A stretch of 64,000 bases of DNA. Source: an uncultured Clostridia bacterium (GTDB taxonomy: Bacteria; Bacillota; Clostridia; Oscillospirales; CAG-382). Positions 47,194 to 56,201 of this stretch are shown here, one piece after another. How positions within the stretch are numbered: position 1 is the stretch's first letter; each line of letters opens with the position of its first letter. The stretch is taken from positions 1-64,000 of the forward strand of contig CANRAV010000005.1 in assembly GCA_947628695.1 (NCBI GenBank). Direction: 5' to 3'. Made by a program: the position numbers and the translations under genes. The notes under the pieces were generated by a model. The model had not been told where the DNA came from. It saw only the letters and a program-made list of their open reading frames with translations, and did no database searches.

Positions 47194-48613
47194 TGTTGGG
47201 GATGAGGGTGGGAAGGTTCTCTTCCGACACCATCACGACGATGTAGTCAACGTTTGTGTTCTCGCCTGCGGCATAGTCGGCAGCCTTGGTGGCGTTGACG
47301 TTATAGGTGCCGGCAGTCTCAAACATGCAGTTGTTGAACCTCTCCGCAAGCATGTCAACGCAGCCGAAGGTCGCGCTGTCCCTGTAGAAGAACGCCGTGG
47401 GAAGATTGCTCCTTTCGGTGTAGAAGCCGAAGGTGTCGTCCACGCAGGTGTATGCCTCGTCCTTATGGATAAGCTTGCTTGAAAAATACTTGTTGTAGGG
47501 ACGATAGTCGTCGTCGCCTATGTACTCTTTTATACCGCTTATAAGGTAGGTCTTGTCAAGCTCCAGCTCTTCCGGTGCCTTGTCGCCGATATCAAGGTTG
47601 AACTTCGGCACAAAGTCGTAAACCGTCTCCCTCATAACAGAGGTGTCAAACCCGAAGTGATAAGCAAGATCGCCGCCAAGCGCATCCTTGACCTCTTTAA
47701 CCTCAAAGTCGCTTACGGGTCTGGGTGCGGCGTCCGGGAACTTCTCCGCAATGTGGTTCATCAGCTCTACGTAAGTGAGGTACTGCGCATACTCGCTCCA
47801 GGCGCTGTGTGTGCGGTAGTAAAGCGGATAATCGCTCGGCTTCTTCTCATCCAAAACGGCCTTCATGTCTATAAGGGTCGCGCCGGACTCGTTAATGGCC
47901 TTAACAGCCTGGTCGTAAAGCGTAACGCCCTCTGTAACCTCCGTCCCCTCGGGAAGGGAGTCCTTCATGCCGTAGGACTTGGAGGGCATAAGCACATATA
48001 TAAGCTCCGTATTGCCCCTCGCGTTAAGCGTATTGACGTAGTTGTTTACCGTCGCGGTGAAGGTATTTATCGAAGTGTTCTGACGGATGACGTCCTCGCC
48101 GAGCACGTCAAGGGAAGACTTCAAAAACATCGTCGCCCTGTCTGCCAAGGCGGTGGGATAAACCAAATTGCCGTCCGTGGTCGCATCGTAGCCCTTTACA
48201 ACAACCTTCGGCTCGCTCTCGGTCTTGCCGGGGGCGGCAGCGGTAAGCTGAATGCGCGCATCTATGCGGGTGCCGACGTCAAGCTCTATGGCGAAAACGG
48301 TGCCCTGTGCGGTAACCGTCTCATTGTTGCCGCCGACAACGGAAGCCGTAACCACCGCATTCTCCTCGCAGGTGCCGAGTATCGCAATAGTCGTCTGGCT
48401 GCTGTTGAAGGCCTGCGCCACAACGGGCATGGCAGTCTGCCCCTCTGCAGGGGGCGGGTCGGGCTGCGACTCTTCCTCGCTTACCTCAACGCTTTGCCCA
48501 AGCTGGGGCACCTCGTCAAGCAGGTCGACGGTAGTGTCGTCGTCGCATGCCGCAAAGCATACCAAAATCGAAAGCAAAAGTAATATTGCCAAAGCTGTTC
48601 TTTTCATGTGCAT
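47186..48613 (-). CDS. DHHW-family lipoprotein (SGNH-like)
   Basis: Lipobox FAACDDD; YYRTHSAWSEYAQYLTYVELMNHI; VYDFVPKFNLD. Confidence 0.72.
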   Translation of the reverse strand: MHMKRTALAILLLLSILVCFAACDDDTTVDLLDEVPQLGQSVEVSEEESQPDPPPAEGQTAMPVVAQAFNSSQTTIAILGTCEENAVVTASVVGGNNETVTAQGTVFAIELDVGTRIDARIQLTAAAPGKTESEPKVVVKGYDATTDGNLVYPTALADRATMFLKSSLDVLGEDVIRQNTSINTFTATVNNYVNTLNARGNTELIYVLMPSKSYGMKDSLPEGTEVTEGVTLYDQAVKAINESGATLIDMKAVLDEKKPSDYPLYYRTHSAWSEYAQYLTYVELMNHIAEKFPDAAPRPVSDFEVKEVKDALGGDLAYHFGFDTSVMRETVYDFVPKFNLDIGDKAPEELELDKTYLISGIKEYIGDDDYRPYNKYFSSKLIHKDEAYTCVDDTFGFYTERSNLPTAFFYRDSATFGCVDMLAERFNNCMFETAGTYNVNATKAADYAAGENTNVDYIVVMVSEENLPTLIPNNG

Positions 48614-48672
48614 AGGTTCCTCGTTTCTGATCGTGTGTCGAAAGGCCTTCCGACAGACCGGTTCGGCGTATT

Positions 48673-50691
48673 TTATTCCTCCGCCTTTTTCGCCTCTTCA
48701 ATTATCTTGTTGGCTATCTCGGAGGGAGCTTCTTCATATCTGACAAACTCAAAGGTATAGCTGCCCCTGCCCTGCGTCATCGCGCGCAGCTGGATAGCGT
48801 AGTTGTTCATCTCCGCAGAGGGTATCTCCGCCTCTATAACCGTGTAACCCTTGCGGCTGCTCTCCGCCATGCCCATTATCCTGCCGCGGCGCTTTGAAAT
48901 ATCGCCCATTATGTCGCCGCTGTACGAGGTGGGTATAAGCACGCGAAGCGCACCCACCGGCTCCAGTATAACGGGGTTGGCGTTTATGGTCTGCTTGTAT
49001 GCGAGTATCGCAGCAAGCTTAAAGGAAATTTCGTTAGAGTCAACAGGGTGATACGAACCGTCGAACAAGTCCGCAGCGAGGTTCACAACCGGGAAGCCGG
49101 CAAGCACGCCCTTCTGCATTGCCTCCAGCAGGCCCTTTTCAACCGCGGGATAGTAGTTCTTCGGCACGCTGCCGCCGACAACGCTTTGCGTAAAGGTAAG
49201 ACCCTCGTCCTCGCCGTGGCTGAAGGTTATCTTAACGTGGCCGTACTGACCGGAACCGCCGGACTGCTTCTTGTGCTTGCCCTCGGTCTGTATCGTCTTC
49301 TTTATCGTCTCTCTGTAGGCCGTCTTCGGCTCTGCATACTCTATGGAAACGCCGTAGCGCGTCTTAAGCTTGGAAGCGACAACGTCAAGGTGAATGTCGC
49401 CGAGGCCGGAAAGAAGCATCTGCTTCGTCTCCGCGTTGTTCTCGTACTTAAGGGTCGGGTCCTCCTCCAAAAGCTTCGCAATGCCTGCGGAGATCTTGTC
49501 CTCGTCGCCCTTGCTCTTAGGCACTATTGCCATGCGGTAATAGGGCTTCGGATAGTCGGCAGGGGCAAAGGCCTCCTTGCCGCCCAAGGTGTCGCCCGTG
49601 TTGGTGGCAACAAGCTTCGTCGTGTAGGCGATGTCGCCGAAAACTGCCTCGTCAAGCTCCGTCTCCTTGGCGCCGACGCAGGTGTATATCCTTGCTATCT
49701 TCTCGCTCTGGTCGGAGCGGAGGTTCGTAAGCACGGTGTCCTTCTTAAGGGTGCCGGACATAACGCGGAAGAAGCTCTTCTTGCCGAAGGCGTCCGCAAC
49801 GGACTTAAAGCAGAACAGCGCAGTCGCCCCTGCGGGGTCAAGCTTAACTTCGCCGTCAACCGTCCTTTCGCTTGCGGGCTTGAAGAAGTCCGCAATTATG
49901 TCAAGGAAGCCGGAAACGCCGGCAAGAGTCGCCGCAGAACCGGAAAATACCGGGCTTATCATGCCGTTCGAAAGCCCCTTGCGAAGCGCAATAAGCATCT
50001 CGTCGTCGGTAAGCTCCATCTCCTCCAGGTACTTCTCCATAAGGTCGTCGTCCGTCTCCGCAAGAGACTCCGTAAGCTCCTCACGGACAGAGTCGAACTT
50101 GGACATGTCAACGTCAACCTTCTTCGCGCCGCCCTTTGCGTCGTACTCAAACGCCTCACGCGTTATGAGGTTGCAGAAGACCTTCGAGCTGCCCGCAGCG
50201 CCCTCGTAGGGGACGAAAACTGGGCAGACCTTGCTGCCGAACTGCTCCTTAAGGCCGGCAAGAACGTTGTCGAAATTGGCGTTCTCGTCGTCGGTCTTGT
50301 TTACGAAAAAGCACCTCGGCATGCCCTCCGCATAGTCCCAGGAAAGCTCAGTGCCAACCTTAAAGCCGCTTTTGCCGTCAACGACCAAAACGGTGGTGTC
50401 CGCCGCGCGAAGCGCCTGCTTGACCTCACCGGCAAAATCGAAATAGCCGGGAGTGTCCAAAAGATTTATCTTCTTGCCCTTCCAGTCAAAAGCCGCAAGA
50501 CTTGCCATGATGGAGTTGCCGCGCTTTTTCTCTTCCGGGTCGAAATCGAGATTGCCGCCGACCCTGTCAATTGCGCCGGCAAGCAAAAGCATTGCCTCCG
50601 CAAGGGCGGTTTTGCCGTCTCCGCTGTGGCCCAAAAGGGCGATGTTTTTGATTTGTTCGGAATGATATTTTGCCACGTTGTTATCCTCCAT
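48673..50691 (-). CDS. Elongation factor G-like translational GTPase
   Basis: LLGHSGDGKTALAEAML, NLLDTPGYFDF, FVNKTDDENANFD; C-terminal EF-G domains. Confidence 0.9.
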   Translation of the reverse strand: MEDNNVAKYHSEQIKNIALLGHSGDGKTALAEAMLLLAGAIDRVGGNLDFDPEEKKRGNSIMASLAAFDWKGKKINLLDTPGYFDFAGEVKQALRAADTTVLVVDGKSGFKVGTELSWDYAEGMPRCFFVNKTDDENANFDNVLAGLKEQFGSKVCPVFVPYEGAAGSSKVFCNLITREAFEYDAKGGAKKVDVDMSKFDSVREELTESLAETDDDLMEKYLEEMELTDDEMLIALRKGLSNGMISPVFSGSAATLAGVSGFLDIIADFFKPASERTVDGEVKLDPAGATALFCFKSVADAFGKKSFFRVMSGTLKKDTVLTNLRSDQSEKIARIYTCVGAKETELDEAVFGDIAYTTKLVATNTGDTLGGKEAFAPADYPKPYYRMAIVPKSKGDEDKISAGIAKLLEEDPTLKYENNAETKQMLLSGLGDIHLDVVASKLKTRYGVSIEYAEPKTAYRETIKKTIQTEGKHKKQSGGSGQYGHVKITFSHGEDEGLTFTQSVVGGSVPKNYYPAVEKGLLEAMQKGVLAGFPVVNLAADLFDGSYHPVDSNEISFKLAAILAYKQTINANPVILEPVGALRVLIPTSYSGDIMGDISKRRGRIMGMAESSRKGYTVIEAEIPSAEMNNYAIQLRAMTQGRGSYTFEFVRYEEAPSEIANKIIEEAKKAEE

Positions 50692-50859
50692 TTAATATAT
50701 GAATATACGAACATAAACGCCTGCAGCCAAAGCCGCCGCGTACCTTCATTCATTTTATTATAAAATATTTGCGAAAATTATTCAAGAGGCTTTTCGTAAT
50801 ATCTTTCTCGCAGGATGTAAAATTATCGGCCTCGTTTTTGTGCAGCTTTCACAAAAACC

Positions 50860-53436
50860 TTATAGGAAAAACGACATTACTATGGACGGTATCAGCCACA
50901 AAACCTGGAAAAGCGCAACGTAAGCGCTGCCGTAGGTCTGCGCCTCGCCCGTGAGGGTGAGGAAGAAAACGGCGAAGGCCGCCACTATCATAGCGGCGAT
51001 GTTTATTATAACGTTGCTCTTTGTCGCGTGGCGCGCGCGGTCGCAAAGGATGAACATCTTGAGGAAGCTGTGAAGCGACGAGACGGAGACAATGCCGCTG
51101 TCTGCCTTCTCCTCCACGGCGTTCATGTCCTCCGGCCTGCCGCCCTTCAAAACCGCAACCGGGCACTGCTTGTACTTTATGTTCTTTTGAAGCAGCTCGT
51201 TGTTTATATTGGGGTCAAGCGTCTTTATGCCCACGCACACGCCCGCGCGGTGCATGCTTTTAAGCAGGTCGTCAAACTCAGGGCTTATGCCGTACTTGAC
51301 GTATATCTTCGCAACGACCTCGTCGTTTATCGCCATGTACATTACAGAGCCTATGTTCTTGGAGTAAACCTCGTCCGTCTCGTCAACGGGCGCGTCAAGT
51401 CGGCAGTGGCGCATATAGCTGCGCTTGCCGAGGTAGTAGTCGCAGCCGTCCATGGCTATGTAAAGCCCGTCTGCGGCAGAGTCGATAAGCCTAATACTGT
51501 CCGGCTTCGGTATCTTGTCAAGCATCCGCGCTATGACGGTCTTAAGCGGGCCTTCTATGTAGTTGAAAAGCATACCAAGCCTGGTGACCACCTTGTCTAT
51601 GGGGTAGCTGCCGTAGGTCTTTATCCCGGTTATGCTTACAAGGTGAGGCAGGAACGCCTCCGTATCCGCAAAGGAAAGAACCGCCGCGTCTGCGTACTCC
51701 TCCGCAACGGCGTTGCCGACAAAGGCGGCACCGTGACGCTTTGCGGAGATGTTGGCGGCTATCACCGGCAGGCTTATCATGAAGAACGACGTAAGCGGTG
51801 TCGCCGTGCAGAACAGAAGCGCAGCGCCCCAAAAAGCGCCGTAAAGCTGCCCTTTTAAGAGATACGAGGTCAAAAACAGCGCCACTGCGGCAATGAAGTT
51901 TGCCGGAAGCAGGAAGTTGAATATGTCCTCGCTTTCCGGGCGCTTGTTGACCCTTGCAAAGAACCCGGACACAAAGGACGCGCGCTTTACTGTGTAAAGC
52001 TCGCTGCTTTCAAGCAGGTACTTGTAAAACTCTCCCGCCTCGCCGGTGTTTCCGGTAAGCGCGTTTGCGGTGAACTTCGCCCGCTTGGAGGCGACGGTGC
52101 AGAAGCAGTACAAATCCTTCTTGCTCTGCAGGTATCTGACCAGCGCAAGGCAGGTCGCCGCACAGGCGGCGGTGAGGTTGTAAAGCTTCAAATCCAGCCT
52201 TGTCGGATCGTTGAACACACTTGCAAGGCACATGGCCGTGCAGGCGATGAACGACGAGGCAAGCACGCTGTCTGCCGTAAGCTTAAAGCCCTTAAACGCC
52301 TTAAGCCCGTTTATAAAGCTCCTCGACATTATCATTATGATGAAAAACAGAAGCTGCAAATCGACGAGAATGTATATTATCCCGTAACGCCCGGGGCGCA
52401 GATACGGCGTAACATCCGAGGTGTAACGGTTGGTTTCCAAAAACAGTATCGCTATAGTCAGAAGAAGCACGCCGAGGAACTTAAAGCGGCTTACGGCCTT
52501 CGCCTTCGTAAGCATCGCGGCGATCTCCGTGTTCTGCGAACGGTCGGTGTACTCAAAGGCAGCCGCCTGCTCTTTGCTCTTTTTAACGCGGGTCTTCTTC
52601 GCCTTTTTCGCGGAAGAGGCGCGCTTAAACATGGCGTCGCCTCCGCCCTCCGGCGCGGGAGGCGGCGTTTCGCCCTCCTCCATCATGTCGAAGATCATGC
52701 GAAGCTTCTTGTCCTTGTCGTTTTCGTCGTCGGCTGCCGGTGAAACGGGTGCAGCCTCCTCGTCAATGCCCAGCGTCAGCTGATCCTTGCTTTCTTCCTC
52801 CTCCGGCTCTATGGAGATCTCCCCGCTGTTTATCTTCTCGCTTAGGGATGCGAAATCCTCGTCGAAGGTCGCCTTTTCCCCGCTGTCAAGCGGAAGCTCC
52901 TCCAGCTGCTGCGTGTCGCCGAGGCTGAAAAGCTTTTCCTGCACGAACTTTTCCCTCTCCGGCACCTCGTCGGAAAGCCTGCCTCCGCCCTCCAAATCCA
53001 CGTGCACAGGCGGCGTCTTCCCGTCAAGTATCGCGTATATGTCGTCAACGCGCTTGCCCGCGCGTGAATGATCGTCCGAAAAGTATTTAAGCAGCGCGCT
53101 GTCGTCCGCAGAGTGCGCGTCAAGCAGCTCCTTCAGCCGCCTTGTGCTTGCGTTGGGGTCTTTCTTTTCCCTGTCGCTGTACTCGTTTATTACCTCTTGC
53201 TCTTCGGTTATCGGCTCCGGCGCCTTTTTGGGCGCTTCCGCCTCCTTTTCGGCTGCCTTCTCCGCCTCCGCGCCGAAGTCGGGGGCCGCAGTGCCCCGCT
53301 TTTTCTCGGTCTCGTCGGCCGCAGCGTCAAGCACGCTGTTTATATCGAGTATGCTGTTTTTTGCGGATTTTTCCTCTTTCCTGTTCTGCGCCATCTGAAC
53401 GCCTCCTCTAACTGTTTCGCTGCCTTGCCGCCTCAA
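50860..53436 (-). CDS. P1B-type ATPase-like membrane protein lacking the DKTGT motif (candidate pseudoenzyme)
   Basis: CTATPLTSFFMISLPVIAANISAKRHGAAFVGNAVAEEYADAAVLSFADTEAF aligns by eye with the TM6-P-domain region but has ADTEA instead of DKTGT. Confidence 0.65.
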   Translation of the reverse strand: MRRQGSETVRGGVQMAQNRKEEKSAKNSILDINSVLDAAADETEKKRGTAAPDFGAEAEKAAEKEAEAPKKAPEPITEEQEVINEYSDREKKDPNASTRRLKELLDAHSADDSALLKYFSDDHSRAGKRVDDIYAILDGKTPPVHVDLEGGGRLSDEVPEREKFVQEKLFSLGDTQQLEELPLDSGEKATFDEDFASLSEKINSGEISIEPEEEESKDQLTLGIDEEAAPVSPAADDENDKDKKLRMIFDMMEEGETPPPAPEGGGDAMFKRASSAKKAKKTRVKKSKEQAAAFEYTDRSQNTEIAAMLTKAKAVSRFKFLGVLLLTIAILFLETNRYTSDVTPYLRPGRYGIIYILVDLQLLFFIIMIMSRSFINGLKAFKGFKLTADSVLASSFIACTAMCLASVFNDPTRLDLKLYNLTAACAATCLALVRYLQSKKDLYCFCTVASKRAKFTANALTGNTGEAGEFYKYLLESSELYTVKRASFVSGFFARVNKRPESEDIFNFLLPANFIAAVALFLTSYLLKGQLYGAFWGAALLFCTATPLTSFFMISLPVIAANISAKRHGAAFVGNAVAEEYADAAVLSFADTEAFLPHLVSITGIKTYGSYPIDKVVTRLGMLFNYIEGPLKTVIARMLDKIPKPDSIRLIDSAADGLYIAMDGCDYYLGKRSYMRHCRLDAPVDETDEVYSKNIGSVMYMAINDEVVAKIYVKYGISPEFDDLLKSMHRAGVCVGIKTLDPNINNELLQKNIKYKQCPVAVLKGGRPEDMNAVEEKADSGIVSVSSLHSFLKMFILCDRARHATKSNVIINIAAMIVAAFAVFFLTLTGEAQTYGSAYVALFQVLWLIPSIVMSFFL

Positions 53437-54166
53437 ACAGCACCACCGCAGCGGCAGTTGATACGTTAAGCGAATTGACCTCGCCGTACATCGGTATGCT
53501 CACAACAAAATCGCTGTGCTCCCTGACAAGGGGCGAAACGCCGCCGCCCTCGCTGCCGAGGACAAACGCCGCACCGCCGTCGTATTTAACGCCGTAGTAC
53601 GGCTCTCCGTCCGCCTCCAGCGCGTAAACCCAAACGCCGTGCTTTTTAAGATAGTCTATTGCCTGCGAAAGGTTTGTAACCTTGCAGACGGGTATATGCT
53701 CCACAGCACCGGCAGACGCCTTAACGGCCGAAGGCGTAAGCAGCGCCGAGCGCCGCTTCGGCACCACCACACCGTGGCAGCCGGCACACTCCGCCGTGCG
53801 GATTATCGCACCGAGGTTGTGCGGGTCGTTCACACAGTCGGCTATGACTATAAAAGGCGCTTCGCCTTTGCTTTTTGCGTTCTCCAGTATGTCGTCAAGG
53901 GTTGCGTATTCCCTTTCCGGTATGCGTGCGGCGACGCCCTGATTATTGGGCGACAGGCGGTCGAGAAACGCACGGTCCGTCTCCGTCACCGGGACGCCCG
54001 CCTTAAGTGCCTCCGCACGGATGGCGGAAAGAAGCCCGTCACCGCCCTTCAATATATAAAGCCTGTCCACGCTTTTGCCGCTTTTTAAAAGCTCCCGAAC
54101 CGCGTTCCTGCCGGAAACGGTGTTTTCACTTTCCTCAAAACCGCTTTCCGTAATTCTTTTCGCCAT
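53408..54166 (-). CDS. rlmB: 23S rRNA (guanosine-2'-O-)methyltransferase RlmB-like (SpoU family)
   Basis: SGRNAVRELLKSGKSVDRLYI; DCVNDPHNLGAIIRTAECAG; LGSEGGGVSPLV. Confidence 0.95.
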   Translation of the reverse strand: MAKRITESGFEESENTVSGRNAVRELLKSGKSVDRLYILKGGDGLLSAIRAEALKAGVPVTETDRAFLDRLSPNNQGVAARIPEREYATLDDILENAKSKGEAPFIVIADCVNDPHNLGAIIRTAECAGCHGVVVPKRRSALLTPSAVKASAGAVEHIPVCKVTNLSQAIDYLKKHGVWVYALEADGEPYYGVKYDGGAAFVLGSEGGGVSPLVREHSDFVVSIPMYGEVNSLNVSTAAAVVLFEAARQRNS

Positions 54167-54317
54167 AAAAACCCACCGTGTTTTTCTAATCAACGACATT
54201 ATAACACACTGTTCGCACTTTGTCACGCCTTTTTTGCGTCTTTTGCAAAAAAACAAAAAACTCTTAGGGAATAATATCCGGATTCCGAGGAAAAATACGG
54301 GAAAAGGAGATGTTTTT

Positions 54318-54947
54318 TTGACCGTTATATTCATCCGCACCGTGGTGTTTTTTGTGTTTCTTAACGCAAGCATGCGGCTTATGGGAAAGAGGCAGATAGG
54401 CGAGATACAGCTTACAGAGTTCGTCACCGCCGTCATGCTGTCGGAGCTTGCGGTGCTCCCGATAACCGACACCGACGTTCCCCTTGTGCACGGGCTTTTG
54501 GGGGTGGCGGTGCTTGCCTGCCTGGAGGTGATAAGCGCCTATATCTGCCGCAAAAGCCCCTTTGTGCGCAGGATAATGGACGGGCAGTCCCTTGTACTTG
54601 TGTCAAAGGGAAGGGTCATAGAGGAAAACCTTACAAAGTCCCGCATAAGCACGGACGAGCTTTTTGCGGCGATACGCTCGTCGGGGCTTTCGGGCATGGA
54701 GGACACCGCCTACGTCATACTGGAGCAAAGCGGCGCTTTGAGCGTGATACCGGCGGAAAAGGGAGGCGTATCGCACGCGGTGATAGTCGACGGCAGGGTG
54801 CAAAAGCGCGCGCTTGCCGACAGCGGCAGAAACAGAGGGTGGCTTAAGGACGTGCTGGAGGAAAAGGGGCTTCGCGCCGGAAGGCTTCTTTACCTTACGG
54901 TAAACGACAGCGGCGAGATAAAATACGCCGAGAAAAGCGGAAAATAG
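54318..54947 (+). CDS. DUF421/YetF-like membrane protein
   Basis: FIRTVVFFVFLNASMRLMGKRQIGEIQLTEFVTAVMLSELA; TTG start. Confidence 0.9.
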   Translation: MTVIFIRTVVFFVFLNASMRLMGKRQIGEIQLTEFVTAVMLSELAVLPITDTDVPLVHGLLGVAVLACLEVISAYICRKSPFVRRIMDGQSLVLVSKGRVIEENLTKSRISTDELFAAIRSSGLSGMEDTAYVILEQSGALSVIPAEKGGVSHAVIVDGRVQKRALADSGRNRGWLKDVLEEKGLRAGRLLYLTVNDSGEIKYAEKSGK

Positions 54948-54957
54948 GGGGCAGAAA

Positions 54958-55362
54958 TTGAGAGGCTTTGTTATATCCATGCTGATACTTGCGCTTCTTA
55001 CGGGTGCCGTTGCGGTTTACGCCGCCGCCTGGGTAAAGCAGGTGGACGAGCTGAGGGCTTCGGTTGACGAGTGCTTCGGCAGCGCCGACGGTGACACTGC
55101 GGAAGCGATAGACAAAAGCATTTCGCTGCTTAAGGAAAAGCGGGCGTTTTTGCACATGACGCTTCGGCAAAGCAAGATAGAGGCGCTTGTGACGGTGCTC
55201 ACGGCAGCGCGAAGCTACTGCGCGGCGGGGAACGAAGAGGAGATGCGAAGATGCCTGAATGAGGCGGCAGGCGAGCTTGACAGGTGGAGAGAAGCGGAAA
55301 ATATTCCCCATAAAGCCTTGCGGCTTTATGGGGACCCCGGTTTTAATCCCCCAAAAATCTGA
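54958..55362 (+). CDS. DUF4363-like protein
   Basis: N-terminal TM; paired downstream of YetF-like gene; C-terminus runs into repeat family B. Confidence 0.75.
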   Translation: MRGFVISMLILALLTGAVAVYAAAWVKQVDELRASVDECFGSADGDTAEAIDKSISLLKEKRAFLHMTLRQSKIEALVTVLTAARSYCAAGNEEEMRRCLNEAAGELDRWREAENIPHKALRLYGDPGFNPPKI

Positions 55363-55575
55363 CGATTTTCGGGGGACCCCCATTGTGACTAATAGGTTGG
55401 CTCTTGAGAAAGCGCGGCTTTCTCAAGAGCCTTCAGTCATTATAGATTCCCGTTCACTCGCGTCTCGCGCCTACCCCCACCCCGCGGGGGTGAGTGTAGG
55501 CACTCGCGGGAATCCAAGGAGAATTTTCCGCGGTACATGCCCGCGGAAAATTCGAGTTTTATTGTATGCTCGCTT
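55302..55575. repeat. Family B multi-hairpin repeat copy 4 (inverted relative to copies 1-3)
   Basis: ccccataaagcc..ggctttatgggg; cccccaaaaatctgacgattttcggggg; ggctcttgagaaagc..gctttctcaagagcc; gattcccg..; gaattttccgcgg..ccgcggaaaattc. Confidence 0.88.
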
Positions 55576-55613
55576 CGCTCGCGGTTTGGACGGAGAATTT
55601 TTGTTAAAAATGC

Positions 55614-55642
55614 TTGACAAATTGCGCGGGCGGGTATATAAT
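55614..55642 (+). promoter_or_regulatory. Consensus SigA promoter of small RNA copy 1
   Basis: TTGACA-17-TATAAT. Confidence 0.9.
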
Positions 55643-55648
55643 AACAAA

Positions 55649-55750
55649 TAGAAAGGGCGCCGCCGATAAGCGGTTGGCCCCAAATTAGTTGGCTACCTAC
55701 TTAAAAAAGTAGGCGATCGTCACTGTTGGAGTCAGTGGCGGTCATTTTTA
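55649..55750 (+). ncRNA. Small RNA copy 1 (orphan antitoxin-like RNA)
   Basis: Three hairpins: GGGCgCCGC-cgataa-GCGGttgGCCC, CTACTTaaaaAAGTAG, GATCGTCACTG..CAGTGGCGGTC-aTTTTT; leader identical to copy 2. Confidence 0.75.
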
Positions 55751-55841
55751 TTAGTGAAGAAGTAATAGTGAATAGTGGAGAAGTGCGGAAGAAAAAGCTC
55801 CCGCTTTTTCTACTTTATTTTGAAAAAGCAAATGAAAACGC

Positions 55842-55870
55842 TTGACAAATTGCGCGGGCGGGTATATAAT
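55842..55870 (+). promoter_or_regulatory. Consensus SigA promoter of small RNA copy 2
   Basis: TTGACA-17-TATAAT, identical block to copy 1. Confidence 0.9.
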
Positions 55871-55876
55871 AACAAA

Positions 55877-55978
55877 TAGAAAGGGCGCCGCCGATAAGCG
55901 GTTGGCCCCCGTAACGCTTTTAACCTACTTAAAAAAGTAGGAGACCGTCACTGTTAGGACCAGTGGCGGTCATTTTTT
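55877..55978 (+). ncRNA. Small RNA copy 2, candidate antitoxin RNA of a type I toxin-antitoxin system
   Basis: Same three-hairpin organisation; 3' terminator GACCGTCACTG-ttaggac-CAGTGGCGGTC-aTTTTTT overlaps the end of the convergent toxin ORF. Confidence 0.75.
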
Positions 55979-56067
55979 GCACACTTTACGATCGTAACGA
56001 CCAATTGAATAAGGTCGCATATCGCGCTTATAAACACGAAGACCGCTTCATATGTACTAAAAAACAT
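55954..56067 (-). CDS. Small hydrophobic peptide, candidate type I (holin-like/TxpA-Fst-type) toxin
   Basis: MFFSTYEAVFVFISAICDLIQLVVTIVKCAKNDRHWS* (37 aa), AGGAGG ribosome-binding site inside a strong hairpin; below the size cutoff of the ORF track. Confidence 0.7.
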   Translation of the reverse strand: MFFSTYEAVFVFISAICDLIQLVVTIVKCAKNDRHWS

Positions 56068-56069
56068 AA

Positions 56070-56115
56070 GCCTCCCTCCTTCCCCTCGCTTAGAGAGCGA
56101 GAAAGGAGGAGCCAA
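56070..56115 (-). promoter_or_regulatory. Toxin mRNA 5' hairpin that would bury the Shine-Dalgarno sequence
   Basis: Minus strand GGCTCCTCCTTTCTCGCT-ctct-AAGCGAGGGGAAGGAGGGAGGC. Confidence 0.75.
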
Positions 56116-56173
56116 CCGCCTACCGTTATGGCAAACGCCCGGACGCCGCCGCTATGGCAAACGCCCAAAGCTT

Positions 56174-56201
56174 ATTATACACTTTCAGCAAAATTTGTCA
56201 A
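56174..56201 (-). promoter_or_regulatory. SigA promoter of toxin mRNA
   Basis: Minus strand TTGACA-16-TATAAT. Confidence 0.85.

Noticed and set aside
49048-50763. 571-aa plus-strand ORF opposite the EF-G-like gene
   Set aside because: Antisense shadow ORF
55259-55651. 130-aa ORF across the family B repeat and sRNA promoter
   Set aside because: Runs through multiple hairpins and ends inside the -10 region of the sRNA promoter; not a plausible protein
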